Shown here piece by piece: positions 21,110-29,947 of a DNA stretch of 64,000 nt (its first letter is position 1; the number at the start of each line of letters is the position of its first letter). Origin of the DNA: Burkholderiaceae bacterium (GTDB taxonomy: Bacteria > Pseudomonadota > Gammaproteobacteria > Burkholderiales > Burkholderiaceae_C); contig JAEUOY010000128.1 of the NCBI GenBank assembly GCA_016790515.1, forward strand, positions 1 through 64,000. The letters run 5' to 3'. Position numbers and translations under genes: made by a program. The notes under the pieces were generated by a model, which saw only the letters and a list, made by a program, of their open reading frames with translations, had not been told where the DNA came from and did no database searches.

Positions 21110-22366
21110 ATGAACGTGCCCTACGAATGGCAGATCGGCTGGCGCTACACCCGGGCCGGTCGGGCCGGTCGGCGCAACGGCTTCATCTCGTTCATCTCCT
21201 TCGTCTCGATGCTCGGCATCGCGCTGGGCGTCGCGGCGCTGATCATCGTGCTGTCGGTGATGAACGGCTTCCAGAAGGAAGTGACCGACCGCATGCTCAG
21301 CGTGGTGGCGCATGTCGAGGTCTTCGACGTGCAGGGCCAGGCGCTCGCCGACTGGCGCGCCACCGCGGCGCTGGCCAAGCAGAACCCGGCGGTGCTGGCC
21401 GCCGCGCCGTTCATTGCGACGCAGTCGCTGATCGCCCGCGGCGACGAGATGCGCGGCGCGGTGGTCCGCGGCATCGATCCCGTGGAGGAGGCCCGGGTCA
21501 CGCCGCTGGCCGCGCAGCTGCGCGACGGCGTGCTGGCCAGGCTGCAGCCCGGCGCCTGGCACATCGTGCTCGGCAGCGAGCTGGCGCGGCAGCTGCGGGT
21601 GCGGGTCGGCGACAGCGTCACGCTGGTCGCGCCGGGCGGCCAGGTCACGCCGGCGGGCACGCTGCCGCGGCTGAAGAGCTTCACGGTCGCCGGCACCTTC
21701 GACGCCGGCCACTACGAGTACGACAGCGGCCTGGCGCTGATCCACCTCGACGACGCGGCGCGGCTGTACCGGGTCGACGGCGCCACCGGCGTGCAGCTGA
21801 AGCTGGCCGACCTGCACCAGGCGCGCGCGGTGGCGCAGCAGCTGATCGCAACGCTGCCGCCGGGGCTGATGGTGCGCGACTGGACCCGCACCAACCGCAA
21901 CTGGTTCGATGCGGTGCAGCTGGAGAAGCGGCTGATGTTCATCATCCTGACGCTGATCGTCGCGGTGGCCGCGTTCAACCTGGTTTCGACGCTGGTGATG
22001 ACGGTGACCGACAAGCGCGCCGACATCGCGATCCTGCGCACGCTGGGCGCCAGCCCGCGCTCGGTGATGGCCGTCTTCGTCGTGCAGGGCGCGGCCAGCG
22101 GCGTGATCGGCACCTTGTCGGGCGTCGGTTTCGGGTTGCTGGTGGCGCTGAACATCGGCACCCTCGTGCCGGCGCTCGAGCGGCTGCTCGGCACGGTGTT
22201 CCTGCCCAGCAGCGTCTACCTGATCAGCCGCATGCCCAGCGACCCGCGCATGTCGGACATGCTGCCGATCGCGCTGATCTCGCTGGCGCTGTCCTTCGTC
22301 GCGACGCTGTACCCGAGCTGGCGCGCCAGCCGCGTGAAGCCCGCCGAGGCGCTGCGCTATGAGTGA
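21110..22366 (+). CDS. lolC: Lipoprotein-releasing ABC transporter permease LolC/LolE
   Basis: Inner-membrane permease of the LolCDE system that extracts outer-membrane lipoproteins for transfer to LolA. It has 418 aa with one N-terminal TM (about 25-48, [20 protein letters not shown]), a large periplasmic domain to about 270, then three TMs. Family motifs include [12 protein letters not shown] and, near the C-terminus, [19 protein letters not shown]. Betaproteobacteria usually carry a single LolC/E-type gene (LolF-like) with lolD, as here. It overlaps lolD by 8 bases. A decayed copy of its 5' end lies at 19726-19958. Confidence 0.94.
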   Translation: MNVPYEWQIGWRYTRAGRAGRRNGFISFISFVSMLGIALGVAALIIVLSVMNGFQKEVTDRMLSVVAHVEVFDVQGQALADWRATAALAKQNPAVLAAAPFIATQSLIARGDEMRGAVVRGIDPVEEARVTPLAAQLRDGVLARLQPGAWHIVLGSELARQLRVRVGDSVTLVAPGGQVTPAGTLPRLKSFTVAGTFDAGHYEYDSGLALIHLDDAARLYRVDGATGVQLKLADLHQARAVAQQLIATLPPGLMVRDWTRTNRNWFDAVQLEKRLMFIILTLIVAVAAFNLVSTLVMTVTDKRADIAILRTLGASPRSVMAVFVVQGAASGVIGTLSGVGFGLLVALNIGTLVPALERLLGTVFLPSSVYLISRMPSDPRMSDMLPIALISLALSFVATLYPSWRASRVKPAEALRYE

Positions 22367-23111
22367 CGTGGCGCCCCCGAGGCCCCTTCGGGGCCGCCCC
22401 CCCGAGGGGGATCAGCCCGACCGGGGCGGCCCGGATCGGGCTGACGTCCTCGCCTGCGAAGGCCTGGCCCGGCGCTTCACCGAAGGCGGGCTGGACGTGC
22501 CGGTGCTGCAGGGCGTGGACCTGCAGGTGCGCGGCGGCGAGACGCTGGCGATCGTCGGCGCGTCGGGATCGGGCAAGAGCACGCTGCTGCACCTGCTGGG
22601 TGGTCTGGATGCGCCCAGCGCCGGCCGTGTGCGGCTGATGGGCCGCGAGCTGTCGACGATGGGCGCGGCCGAGCAAGGGGCCTGGCGCAACCGGCACCTG
22701 GGCTTCGTCTACCAGTTCCACCACCTGCTGCCCGAGTTCACCGCGCTCGACAACGTCGCGATGCCGCTGCGCATCCGCCGCCAGCCGGTGGCCGATGCCC
22801 GGGCCGCGGCGCGCGACGCGCTGTCCGCGGTGGGGCTGGCCGCGCGGCTCGACCACAAGCCGGCGCAGTTGTCCGGCGGCGAACGCCAGCGGGTGGCGAT
22901 CGCCCGCGCGCTGGTCACACGGCCGGCCTGCGTGCTGGCCGACGAGCCGACCGGCAACCTCGACCGCGCCAGCGCCGACACGGTGTTCGGCCTGATGCTG
23001 GACCTGGCAGGCGAGCGCGGCACCGCCTTCGTGCTGGTGACGCACGACGCCACGCTGGCCGCACGCTGCCAGCGCCGGCTGCGGCTGGAGCAGGGACGGC
23101 TGCTGGACTGA
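22359..23111 (+). CDS. lolD: Lipoprotein-releasing ABC transporter ATPase LolD
   Basis: Cytosolic ATPase powering LolC, 250 aa. Walker [10 protein letters not shown] is at 67-75, the LolD-type [19 protein letters not shown] follows the Q-loop, the signature LSGGE is at 171-175 and Walker B VLADEP at 192-197. The start ATG 22359 lies inside the lolC 3' end. The first about 30 residues (Pro/Arg/Gly/Asp-rich) are not part of the normal LolD fold, which should begin near residue 29 ([12 protein letters not shown]). They are encoded by a palindromic GC-rich element at 22381-22444, read in frame. Confidence 0.95.
   Translation: MSDVAPPRPLRGRPPEGDQPDRGGPDRADVLACEGLARRFTEGGLDVPVLQGVDLQVRGGETLAIVGASGSGKSTLLHLLGGLDAPSAGRVRLMGRELSTMGAAEQGAWRNRHLGFVYQFHHLLPEFTALDNVAMPLRIRRQPVADARAAARDALSAVGLAARLDHKPAQLSGGERQRVAIARALVTRPACVLADEPTGNLDRASADTVFGLMLDLAGERGTAFVLVTHDATLAARCQRRLRLEQGRLLD
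22381..22444. repeat. REP-like palindromic element inside the 5' end of lolD
   Basis: Three adjacent inverted repeats: GGCCCC-TTC-GGGGCC at 22381-22395, a C-run/G-run pair at about 22397-22410, and TCAGCCCGA (22412-22420) against TCGGGCTGA (22436-22444). GC-rich palindromes of the CCCCTTCGGGG kind are common between genes in Burkholderiales genomes. Here the element is within the coding region and adds a low-complexity N-terminal extension to LolD without breaking the frame. Confidence 0.6.
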
Positions 23112-23215
23112 CGTCGCCGGCCGTCCGGGAAAACCGGGGCACGCGGCGGCGGCGCGCGCGGCAAGATGGCCGGTTCAGGCAGGGCCTGCAGAGCGATCAA
23201 CCCAGGAGCACCCGC

Positions 23216-25819
23216 ATGGCAGAACCCAAGGTCACAGGAACGGTGAATCGGCCCGCCGAGGTCGACGTGGTGGTCGCAGGGGCCGGCTTTGCCGGGCTGT
23301 ATCTGCTGCACAAGCTTCGCCAGCAGGGCTTCTCGACCCGCGTGATCGAGTCCGGCGGCGACGTCGGCGGCACCTGGTACTGGAACCGCTACCCCGGCGC
23401 GCGCTGCGACATCGCGACGACCGACTACACCTACAGCTTCGACCCCGAGCTCGAGACCGCCTGGACCTGGTCCGAAAAGTACGCGACCCAGCCCGAGATC
23501 CTGCGCTATGCCCGGTTCGTCGCCGACCGCTACGACCTGCGCCGCGACATCGATTTCGACACCCGCGTGGTCGCCGCGCACTGGGACGACGCCGCGGCGC
23601 GCTGGCGCCTGCGCACCGACTCCGGCGAGGACATCGTCTGCCGCCACTACGTGATGGCCACCGGCTGCCTGTCGATGCCCAAGGCGCCCGACATTCCCGG
23701 CGCCGACCGCTTCAAGGGCGAGGTCTACTTCACCAGCCGCTGGCCGCACCAGGGCTTCGATTTCAGCGGCAAGCGGGTCGCGGTGATCGGCACCGGCTCG
23801 TCGGGCATCCAGTCGATCCCGATCATCGCGACCCAGGCCGCCCGGCTGACGGTGTTCCAGCGCACGCCCAACTTCTCGATCCCGGCCGGCAACGGCCCGG
23901 TGCGCCCCGAACGGCTCGCGCCGCTGCGGGCCGACCGCGCCGCCTACCGCCAGGCGGCGAAATGGTCGCGCGCCGGCGTGCCGAGCGAGCCGACCCAGAT
24001 CTACGGCCGCTACAGCCCGCCCGAGGTGCACCGCGAGCGCTTCGAGGCGGCCTGGCAGACCGGCGAGCTGATCCCGATCCTCGGCGTGTTCGCCGACCAG
24101 ATCCTGTTCCCCGACTCGAACGCGATCGTCGCCGAGAAGGTCCGCGAGAAGATCCGCGCGGTGGTGAAGGACCCGCAGACCGCCGAGCTGCTGTGCCCGA
24201 AGGACCACCCCTTCGGCACCAAGCGGCCCTGCCTGGACACCGGCTACTACGCCACCTTCAACCGGCCGAACGTGCAGCTGGTCGACCTGCGCAGCCGCCC
24301 GATCGAGACCATCACCGAGACCGGCATCGCGCTGAAGGACGAGGCGATGGACTTCGACGCGATCGTCTACGCGACCGGCTTCGACGCGATGACCGGCGCG
24401 ATCGTCTCGGTCGACATCAGCGGGCGCGACGGCGTCACGCTGAAGCAGAAATGGGCCCACGGCCCGACCACCTACCTGGGGCTGATGAACGTCGGCTTCC
24501 CGAACTTCTTCACCATCACCGGGCCGGGCAGCCCATCGGTGCTGTCGAACATGATGGTGTCGATCGAGCAGCATGTCGACTGGGTCACCGACTGCCTGGT
24601 CCACCTGCGCAGCCAGGGCCTGACGACGATCGAGCCCACGCCGGCTGCCGAGGCCGGCTGGGTCACCCACGTCAACGACTGCGCCAACATCACGCTCTAC
24701 CCGACCGCCGACTCCTGGTACATGGGCGCCAACGTGCCCGGCAAGCCGCGCGTGTTCCTGCCCTATGTCGGCGGCGTCGACGCCTACCGCAAGGCCTGCG
24801 ACGAGGTGGTGGCCGCCGGCTACCTGGGCTTCAAGCTGGCTGGTCCGCAGGGCGAGCGCTGCCACGACGGCGTGATCCGGCAACTGCAGCCCGACGTCAA
24901 GATGGTGCTCGACATGATGGCGGCGATGAACCTGCCGACCTTCGATTCGCTGCCGGTCGACCAGGCGCGCGGGCTGCTCGCGCAGCTGTCGGCGGCGCGG
25001 CCACCCGGCCCCGCGGTCGGCGAGACCGCCGACGGCACGCTGCCGGGCGCCGGCGGGCCGCTGGCGTACCGGCTGTACCGGCCGGCGAGCCCCGGCCCGC
25101 ATCCGGTCGTCGTCTACTTCCACGGCGGCGGCTGGGTGCTCGGCGGCCATGATTCGGACGACCCGCTGTGCCGCGACCTGTGCCGGCGCTCCGAGGCGCT
25201 GATCGTCTCGGTCGACTACCGGCATGCGCCCGAGGCGCGCTTCCCGGCCGCTGCCGACGACGGCCTGGCGGCGCTGCGCTGGGTCGCCGACCATGCGGCC
25301 GAGCTCGGCGGCGTGCCGGGCCGGCTGGCGGTGGCCGGCTGGAGCGCCGGCGCCAACGTCGCCGCGGTGACCTGCCAGCGCGTGCGCGACGGCGGCGGGC
25401 CCGCCATCGCCGGCCAGCTGCTGCTGACGCCGGTGACCGATGGCGACATGACCCGGCCGTCCTACGTCGAGAACGCCGACGGCTACGTGCTGACCGCGCC
25501 GCTGATGAAGTGGTTCTGGGACCACTATGCCGACCCGGCCGACCGTGCCGACCCGCGGGTGTCGCCGCTGCGCGCGAAGGACCTGTCGCGGCTGCCGCCG
25601 GCCTTCGTCGTGACCTGCCAGTTCGACCCGCTGCGCGACGAAGGCTTGGCCTATGCGCAGGCGATGGCCGCGGCCGGCGTGCCGGTGCGCTCGGTCACCG
25701 CGCGCGGCCACACCCACACCTCGCTGACGATGGTCGACGTCGTCGTGTCGGGCGAGGGCCCCCGGGCCGAGATGGCCGCGGCGCTGCGCGGCTTCTTCGC
25801 GGCCGCGGTGCCGGCCTGA
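23216..25819 (+). CDS. Baeyer-Villiger monooxygenase fused to an alpha/beta hydrolase
   Basis: 867 aa, two enzymes in one chain. Residues 1 to about 545 form a class B flavin monooxygenase: FAD motif GAGFAG at 22-27, [15 protein letters not shown] at 51-65, fingerprint [12 protein letters not shown] at 166-177 and NADPH motif GTGSSG at 192-197. The fingerprint has Phe172 where cyclohexanone-type enzymes have His. Residues about 565-867 are an HSL-type carboxylesterase: HGGG at 636-639, nucleophile Ser710 in GWSAG, likely Asp804 and His832. Together they could turn a ketone into an ester or lactone and then hydrolyse it. Start ATG 23216 follows CCCAGGAG. It is convergent with an orphan TRAP receptor gene. 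Confidence 0.92.
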   Translation: MAEPKVTGTVNRPAEVDVVVAGAGFAGLYLLHKLRQQGFSTRVIESGGDVGGTWYWNRYPGARCDIATTDYTYSFDPELETAWTWSEKYATQPEILRYARFVADRYDLRRDIDFDTRVVAAHWDDAAARWRLRTDSGEDIVCRHYVMATGCLSMPKAPDIPGADRFKGEVYFTSRWPHQGFDFSGKRVAVIGTGSSGIQSIPIIATQAARLTVFQRTPNFSIPAGNGPVRPERLAPLRADRAAYRQAAKWSRAGVPSEPTQIYGRYSPPEVHRERFEAAWQTGELIPILGVFADQILFPDSNAIVAEKVREKIRAVVKDPQTAELLCPKDHPFGTKRPCLDTGYYATFNRPNVQLVDLRSRPIETITETGIALKDEAMDFDAIVYATGFDAMTGAIVSVDISGRDGVTLKQKWAHGPTTYLGLMNVGFPNFFTITGPGSPSVLSNMMVSIEQHVDWVTDCLVHLRSQGLTTIEPTPAAEAGWVTHVNDCANITLYPTADSWYMGANVPGKPRVFLPYVGGVDAYRKACDEVVAAGYLGFKLAGPQGERCHDGVIRQLQPDVKMVLDMMAAMNLPTFDSLPVDQARGLLAQLSAARPPGPAVGETADGTLPGAGGPLAYRLYRPASPGPHPVVVYFHGGGWVLGGHDSDDPLCRDLCRRSEALIVSVDYRHAPEARFPAAADDGLAALRWVADHAAELGGVPGRLAVAGWSAGANVAAVTCQRVRDGGGPAIAGQLLLTPVTDGDMTRPSYVENADGYVLTAPLMKWFWDHYADPADRADPRVSPLRAKDLSRLPPAFVVTCQFDPLRDEGLAYAQAMAAAGVPVRSVTARGHTHTSLTMVDVVVSGEGPRAEMAAALRGFFAAAVPA

Positions 25820-25830
25820 CGCGCATTGCG

Positions 25831-25852
25831 GCGCCGGCCGCTCGGCCGGCGC
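25831..25852. terminator. Hairpin between convergent genes
   Basis: Perfect 9-bp stem GCGCCGGCC (25831-25839) / GGCCGGCGC (25844-25852) with a 4-base loop, in the 43 bases between the monooxygenase stop and the TRAP receptor stop. Placement suggests a bidirectional terminator; no T-run on the plus side, while the minus side has only mixed sequence. Confidence 0.45.
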
Positions 25853-25862
25853 GCCGCGCCGT

Positions 25863-26876
25863 TCATTTCTTGCCGAACTTCTCGGCCCAGACCTTCTTGC
25901 CTTCCATCAGCGCGTCGAAGACCTGCTGGGCCTTGCCGCCGATCGCCTGAACCATCTCGGCCTGGCCGGGACGGATCACCGCGGCCCAGGCCTCGCGCTG
26001 CGCGTCGCTCAGCGGGTGCACGAAGCCGCCCTTGGCGACGAACTCGGCCATCTTCGGCTTCTCGGTGTCGGCCACCTGCCTGCGCGCCCAGTTGGCGGCG
26101 GGCAGCGCCTTCAGCAGCTTCTCGCGCAGCGCCGGCTGCTTGCCGTCGAACAGCGCCTTGTTGACGATGAAGGTCGACGGGTGGTGGTAATGCCGCGTCA
26201 TCACGTAGTGCGGAGCGCTCTGCGCCGCCGGCGTGGTGACGTAGAACAGGAAGGGCAGGTCGCCGCCGCTGACCAGGCCGCTCTGCAGCCCGGGCCAGAA
26301 CTCGGTCAGCGGCATCTGCACGCCGTTGGCGCCGAGCTGCTTGAAGACGATACGCGAGGCCGGCGACGGCGAGACCCGCATCTTCTGGCCCTTGATGCTG
26401 TCGGGCGTCAGGCAGGCGGTCTTGCAGATGATGTCGTTCCAGCCGACGTCGGCGACGAGGATCAGCTCGAGGCCCTTTTCGGCATAGAGTTTCCTGGCCA
26501 CCGGCACGCCGTGGTTGTCGGTGACCCAGGCCCGCTCGTCGTCGTTCTTCCACAGGTAGGGCGTGTTGAACACCGTGCCCTCGGGCACGATGATCGCGCC
26601 GCCGGCGAACGACGAGGCGCCGGCCTGCAGGCGGCCGCGCACCACCTGCTGGTGCATCTCCTGCTCGTTGCCGACATGCTGGTATTCGAGTTGCAGTTCC
26701 GAGCCTGCCGATGCGTTGAAGTCGTTGATGAACCTCATCACGATGTCGTAGAGCACCGAGCCCGGCTGCGCCGCGGTGCCCAGCTTCCAGACTTCGGCGG
26801 CAGTGGCCGGCGCCGACGACAGCGCGGTCAGCAGCGAGATGCCTGCGGTGATCAGAATTCGCTCGAGGAACTTCAT
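25863..26876 (-). CDS. TRAP transporter solute-binding protein, DctP family, without adjacent permeases
   Basis: 337 aa from ATG 26876, which gives a signal peptide ending near SSAPATAAEVWKLG; the open frame extends upstream with no sense. DctP features include MRVSPSPASRIVFKQLGANG (the conserved ligand-Arg region) and LQSGLVSGGDLPFLFYVTTP. No dctQ or dctM lies next to it, so it would have to use permeases encoded elsewhere (the dctQM at 2789-4604 is more than 20 kb away and has its own receptor). Its convergent neighbour is the monooxygenase-hydrolase fusion. Ligand unknown. Confidence 0.88.
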   Translation of the reverse strand: MKFLERILITAGISLLTALSSAPATAAEVWKLGTAAQPGSVLYDIVMRFINDFNASAGSELQLEYQHVGNEQEMHQQVVRGRLQAGASSFAGGAIIVPEGTVFNTPYLWKNDDERAWVTDNHGVPVARKLYAEKGLELILVADVGWNDIICKTACLTPDSIKGQKMRVSPSPASRIVFKQLGANGVQMPLTEFWPGLQSGLVSGGDLPFLFYVTTPAAQSAPHYVMTRHYHHPSTFIVNKALFDGKQPALREKLLKALPAANWARRQVADTEKPKMAEFVAKGGFVHPLSDAQREAWAAVIRPGQAEMVQAIGGKAQQVFDALMEGKKVWAEKFGKK

Positions 26877-26950
26877 CCAGGTCTCCAGGGGTGGATCGGG
26901 CAGCGCCGCCGAACGGCAACGTGGCCGAACGACTCGAAGCCATCCTGCCG

Positions 26951-28879
26951 TCATGCCCGGTCGCCGGCAATCCTGGAAAAGCTGGATCCGGCCCCGCCCT
27001 CGAGCTTCCAGGCCTTCAGCGCGCGCAGCAGCGGGCGTTTCTTGGCCTGGTGCGACTGCATGCGGCGCAGGATGTCGTCCAGCGTGCGCATCGCCTCGAC
27101 GACGTGCGGGCCCTTGTTGAGCATCACGCATTCGGCGCGGCCGCCCATCGCGGCATCGGTGATCTCGGCACGCGAGGGCTGGCCGGTCTTGGCCAGGGTC
27201 TCGAGCACCTGGGTGGCCCACACCACCGGCAGGTGCGCCGCCTCGCAGGCCCACAGGATCTCCTCCTGCACCTCGGCCAGGCGCTCCCAGCCGCATTCCA
27301 CCGCCAGGTCGCCGCGCGCGATCATCACCCCGGCGGCCGGCCCGGCCATCGCCGCGAGCAGGATCGCGGGCAGGTGCTCGAAGGCGCGCCGGGTCTCGAT
27401 CTTGACGATCAGCCCCAGGTGCGCGGCGCCGAGTTCGGCCAGGCGCTGGCGCAGCGCGCGCACGTCGGCGGCCGACTGGGCGAACGACAGGCCGACGATG
27501 TCGGCGTGCTGCGCGACCGACTTCAGGTCCTCCAGGTCCTTGGGTGTCAGCGCCGGCAGGTCGAGCCGCGTGTCGGGCAGGTTGATGCCCTTGTCGGCGG
27601 CCAGTCGCGCGCCGCCGCTGCGGGCCTCGGTGATCTCGATCTCCAGCTTGCGCGCCGACGCGCTGCGCACCGTGCCGCCGATGTGGCCGTCGTCGAACCA
27701 GATGCGCTCGCCGGCGCGCACCCGGGCCAGCACCTCGGGCAGCGTGCAGGCCACCGAGGCCCGGCGCGCCAGCTGGCCCGGGCTGGCCGGCGCCGCGTCC
27801 TGGCCGAGGCCCTTGGCCACCAGATCGATCAGGTCGCCGCGCGCCAGCCGCAGCTCGCCCGGCGCTTCGGCGATGCCGGAGAGCACGGCCTCGCGTGGTC
27901 CGGGGCCCTTGCGCTGGCGCCGCAGCGCCAGGCCATTGGTGAGGTACAGGCCGCGCTCGGTCTCGACCTGCACCCGGCCGGGTTGGCGGTCGACGACCAG
28001 CAGCCGCCGCCTGGCGTCGCGGGCATCGGTGAGATCGATGCGGTCGCCGATCTGCAGGCTGTCCAGCCAGGCAGCGTCGGCACGGGCCGCGGCTTCGTCG
28101 CCGGGGCCGGTGGCGGTCGAGCCGGCGGCGCACAGCATGAACCGGGCCGGCGCCGTGGTCCGCCCGAAGGCATCGCGCCGCGGCCGGACCCTGAGCACCG
28201 CCGGTCCGCCGGCGATCGGCCCGGTGCGCAGCTTCGGTCCGGCCACGTCCATCAGCACCCGCACCGGCCGGCCGGCACGGGCTGCCGCCTCGCGCACCGC
28301 GGCGGCCATCGCCGCCCACTCGGCCGCGCTGTCGTGCGCGCAGTTGATGCGCGCCACGTCCAGGCCGCCGTCGACCAGGCGCTCCACCAGCGCCCGGTCG
28401 TGCGCGGCCTCGCTGGGCAGCGTCACCATGATGCGAACGCTGCGCCGCGCCGGTGGCGGGCCGAACAGCGACTGTGCGTGCTGCGCCAGCCGCGCCGGGC
28501 CCCCCGAGAAACCGGCGGGTTCTTCGCCCGACAGCGGCATCCAGGGCCGCCCGGCCAGGCGGTGCAGGATGCCCAGCGCCTTGTCGACATTGGCCAGCAC
28601 GTGGCTCTCGGCGCGGCCGAGCGAGGTGACGCCGATCCGCGCCAGCCGGTCCTGCAGCTGGCGCAGGTCGATCTGGCGCAGCGCCAGGTAGTGCACCAGG
28701 TTGATCGCGCTCGGCCGATGGCCGGCATCCAGGGTGCGCAGCAGCGGTTCGAGCCGGTCCTGGCGTTCGAGCAGGGCCTTGCGCAGGGCCCACAGCTCGC
28801 GGATCAGCGATTCGACCGCCGATTCGTCCCACGCCGGGGTGTCATCGTCGCCGGTCTGCCGCTTCGAGGTCTTTTCCAT
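26951..28879 (-). CDS. Atypical pyruvate kinase-family protein
   Basis: 642 aa. An N-terminal helical region of about 145 residues, not found in classical pyruvate kinase, precedes the barrel. Barrel motifs are visible but altered: VRIMVTLPSEAAHD at the start, GLDVARINCAHD, DVAGPKLRTG, LIVKIETRRAFEHL, GVMIARGDLAVE and WATQVLETLAKTGQPSRAEI. The usual loop ending in SGET reads MLNKGPH here. The C-terminal allosteric domain is absent. It probably binds a phosphoenolpyruvate-like substrate, but standard pyruvate kinase activity is not assured. The gene stands alone, 104 bases from psd. Confidence 0.8.
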   Translation of the reverse strand: MEKTSKRQTGDDDTPAWDESAVESLIRELWALRKALLERQDRLEPLLRTLDAGHRPSAINLVHYLALRQIDLRQLQDRLARIGVTSLGRAESHVLANVDKALGILHRLAGRPWMPLSGEEPAGFSGGPARLAQHAQSLFGPPPARRSVRIMVTLPSEAAHDRALVERLVDGGLDVARINCAHDSAAEWAAMAAAVREAAARAGRPVRVLMDVAGPKLRTGPIAGGPAVLRVRPRRDAFGRTTAPARFMLCAAGSTATGPGDEAAARADAAWLDSLQIGDRIDLTDARDARRRLLVVDRQPGRVQVETERGLYLTNGLALRRQRKGPGPREAVLSGIAEAPGELRLARGDLIDLVAKGLGQDAAPASPGQLARRASVACTLPEVLARVRAGERIWFDDGHIGGTVRSASARKLEIEITEARSGGARLAADKGINLPDTRLDLPALTPKDLEDLKSVAQHADIVGLSFAQSAADVRALRQRLAELGAAHLGLIVKIETRRAFEHLPAILLAAMAGPAAGVMIARGDLAVECGWERLAEVQEEILWACEAAHLPVVWATQVLETLAKTGQPSRAEITDAAMGGRAECVMLNKGPHVVEAMRTLDDILRRMQSHQAKKRPLLRALKAWKLEGGAGSSFSRIAGDRA

Positions 28880-28983
28880 GCTGGGCGGCAGTCTGCGGCG
28901 GCTTCATGGCAGTTCCGTGACAGCATCGGCGCAGCGGCATGAGGTTTGCGCTGGGTCAATCAACGAGCCGTTTCCCGCCGCGG

Positions 28984-29895
28984 TCACGGCGGCGGCAAAC
29001 GCAACAGCGCCTGGCCCATGCGGACGGTGCGGCCCGCCGCGATGCCCGGGGCGAGCGTGAAGCCTGGCGGCGCGAAGACGATGATCGTCGAGCCGTGCTG
29101 GAACCAGCCCATCTCCTGGCCCTTGGCGAAGCGGGCGTCGCAGGGCAGTTCGTTCGGGCCGCGGTAGGCCAGGCCCAGCAGGCTGCCCAGCCAGTGCAGG
29201 CGCAGGCTGGCGACCAGGATCGCCGCCACCGGCACCAGCGCGACCCGATGGTCGCCGGCCGCCAGCCGGGCGTGGATCACCGCGCGCTCGTTGCGGCAGA
29301 ACAGCTTCTCGATCCGCTTCAGCGCGATCGGGTTGACGTTCCAGGTGTCGCCGGCATGGTGGGTGACGTGGTGCACCCGGCAATCGTGCGGCGCATGGAA
29401 GCGGTGGTACATGCTGGAAGTCAGCCGCAGTGTGACGAAGCGGCCGTCGCGGTAGGGCTCGAAGGCCTGCGGGTCGGCGCCGAACAGCTCGGGCAGCGTG
29501 TACGGGAAACCCTTGGCCTGGAACACCTCGAGCCCCTGCACCGGCCCATGGGCGCCGACGATCGCGTCGCAGGGGCTGCACAGCACCGCGGGGTCGGGGT
29601 CGATCGGACGCGCGCCGGGCTTCAGTTCGCGGATGAAGCAGTCGTGCAGGCTGTCGAATTGCGTCTTCTTCGCGTCGCTCAGGTCCAGGTCGGCGAACAG
29701 CTGCCAGACCCGGATCGACAGCCGGCACACCAGCGGCTGGCGGATCTGGCTGAACCAGCCCATGAAGCGGGTCAGCAAGAGGCGCGGCACGCGGTTGGTC
29801 AGCAGGAAGTTCAGGTCCTCCTGTTGCAGCAGGCGGTCGCGCAAATGCTGGACGGAGGGTCGGACAGAGGGTCGGACCGATGGGCGAGTTTTCAT
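28984..29895 (-). CDS. psd: Phosphatidylserine decarboxylase
   Basis: Membrane-associated pyruvoyl enzyme forming phosphatidylethanolamine. It has 303 aa from ATG 29895; the open frame upstream to 30072 crosses the divergent aminotransferase start and is unlikely. Family motifs include FIRELKPGARPI, CDAIVGAHG, LRLTSSMYHRFHAPHDC and the self-cleavage site H-G-S-T at 267-270, with Ser269 becoming the pyruvoyl group. Residues 5-15 are three copies of Arg-Pro-Ser-Val from a 12-base tandem repeat. It is divergent from a class III aminotransferase across 52 bases. Confidence 0.93.
   Translation of the reverse strand: MKTRPSVRPSVRPSVQHLRDRLLQQEDLNFLLTNRVPRLLLTRFMGWFSQIRQPLVCRLSIRVWQLFADLDLSDAKKTQFDSLHDCFIRELKPGARPIDPDPAVLCSPCDAIVGAHGPVQGLEVFQAKGFPYTLPELFGADPQAFEPYRDGRFVTLRLTSSMYHRFHAPHDCRVHHVTHHAGDTWNVNPIALKRIEKLFCRNERAVIHARLAAGDHRVALVPVAAILVASLRLHWLGSLLGLAYRGPNELPCDARFAKGQEMGWFQHGSTIIVFAPPGFTLAPGIAAGRTVRMGQALLRLPPP
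29851..29886. repeat. 12-base tandem repeat in the 5' end of psd
   Basis: Three units of the kind GACAGAGGGTCG (29851-29862, 29863-29874, 29875-29886; the third is slightly degenerate). On the minus strand they encode three RPSV units at the very N-terminus of Psd. Unit number could vary by slippage without breaking the frame. Confidence 0.75.
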
Positions 29896-29947
29896 GCGCT
29901 TGTCAAAGCTGCTTGTTAGAACGGCGGCAACCCCCTGGAGCTGCCCG

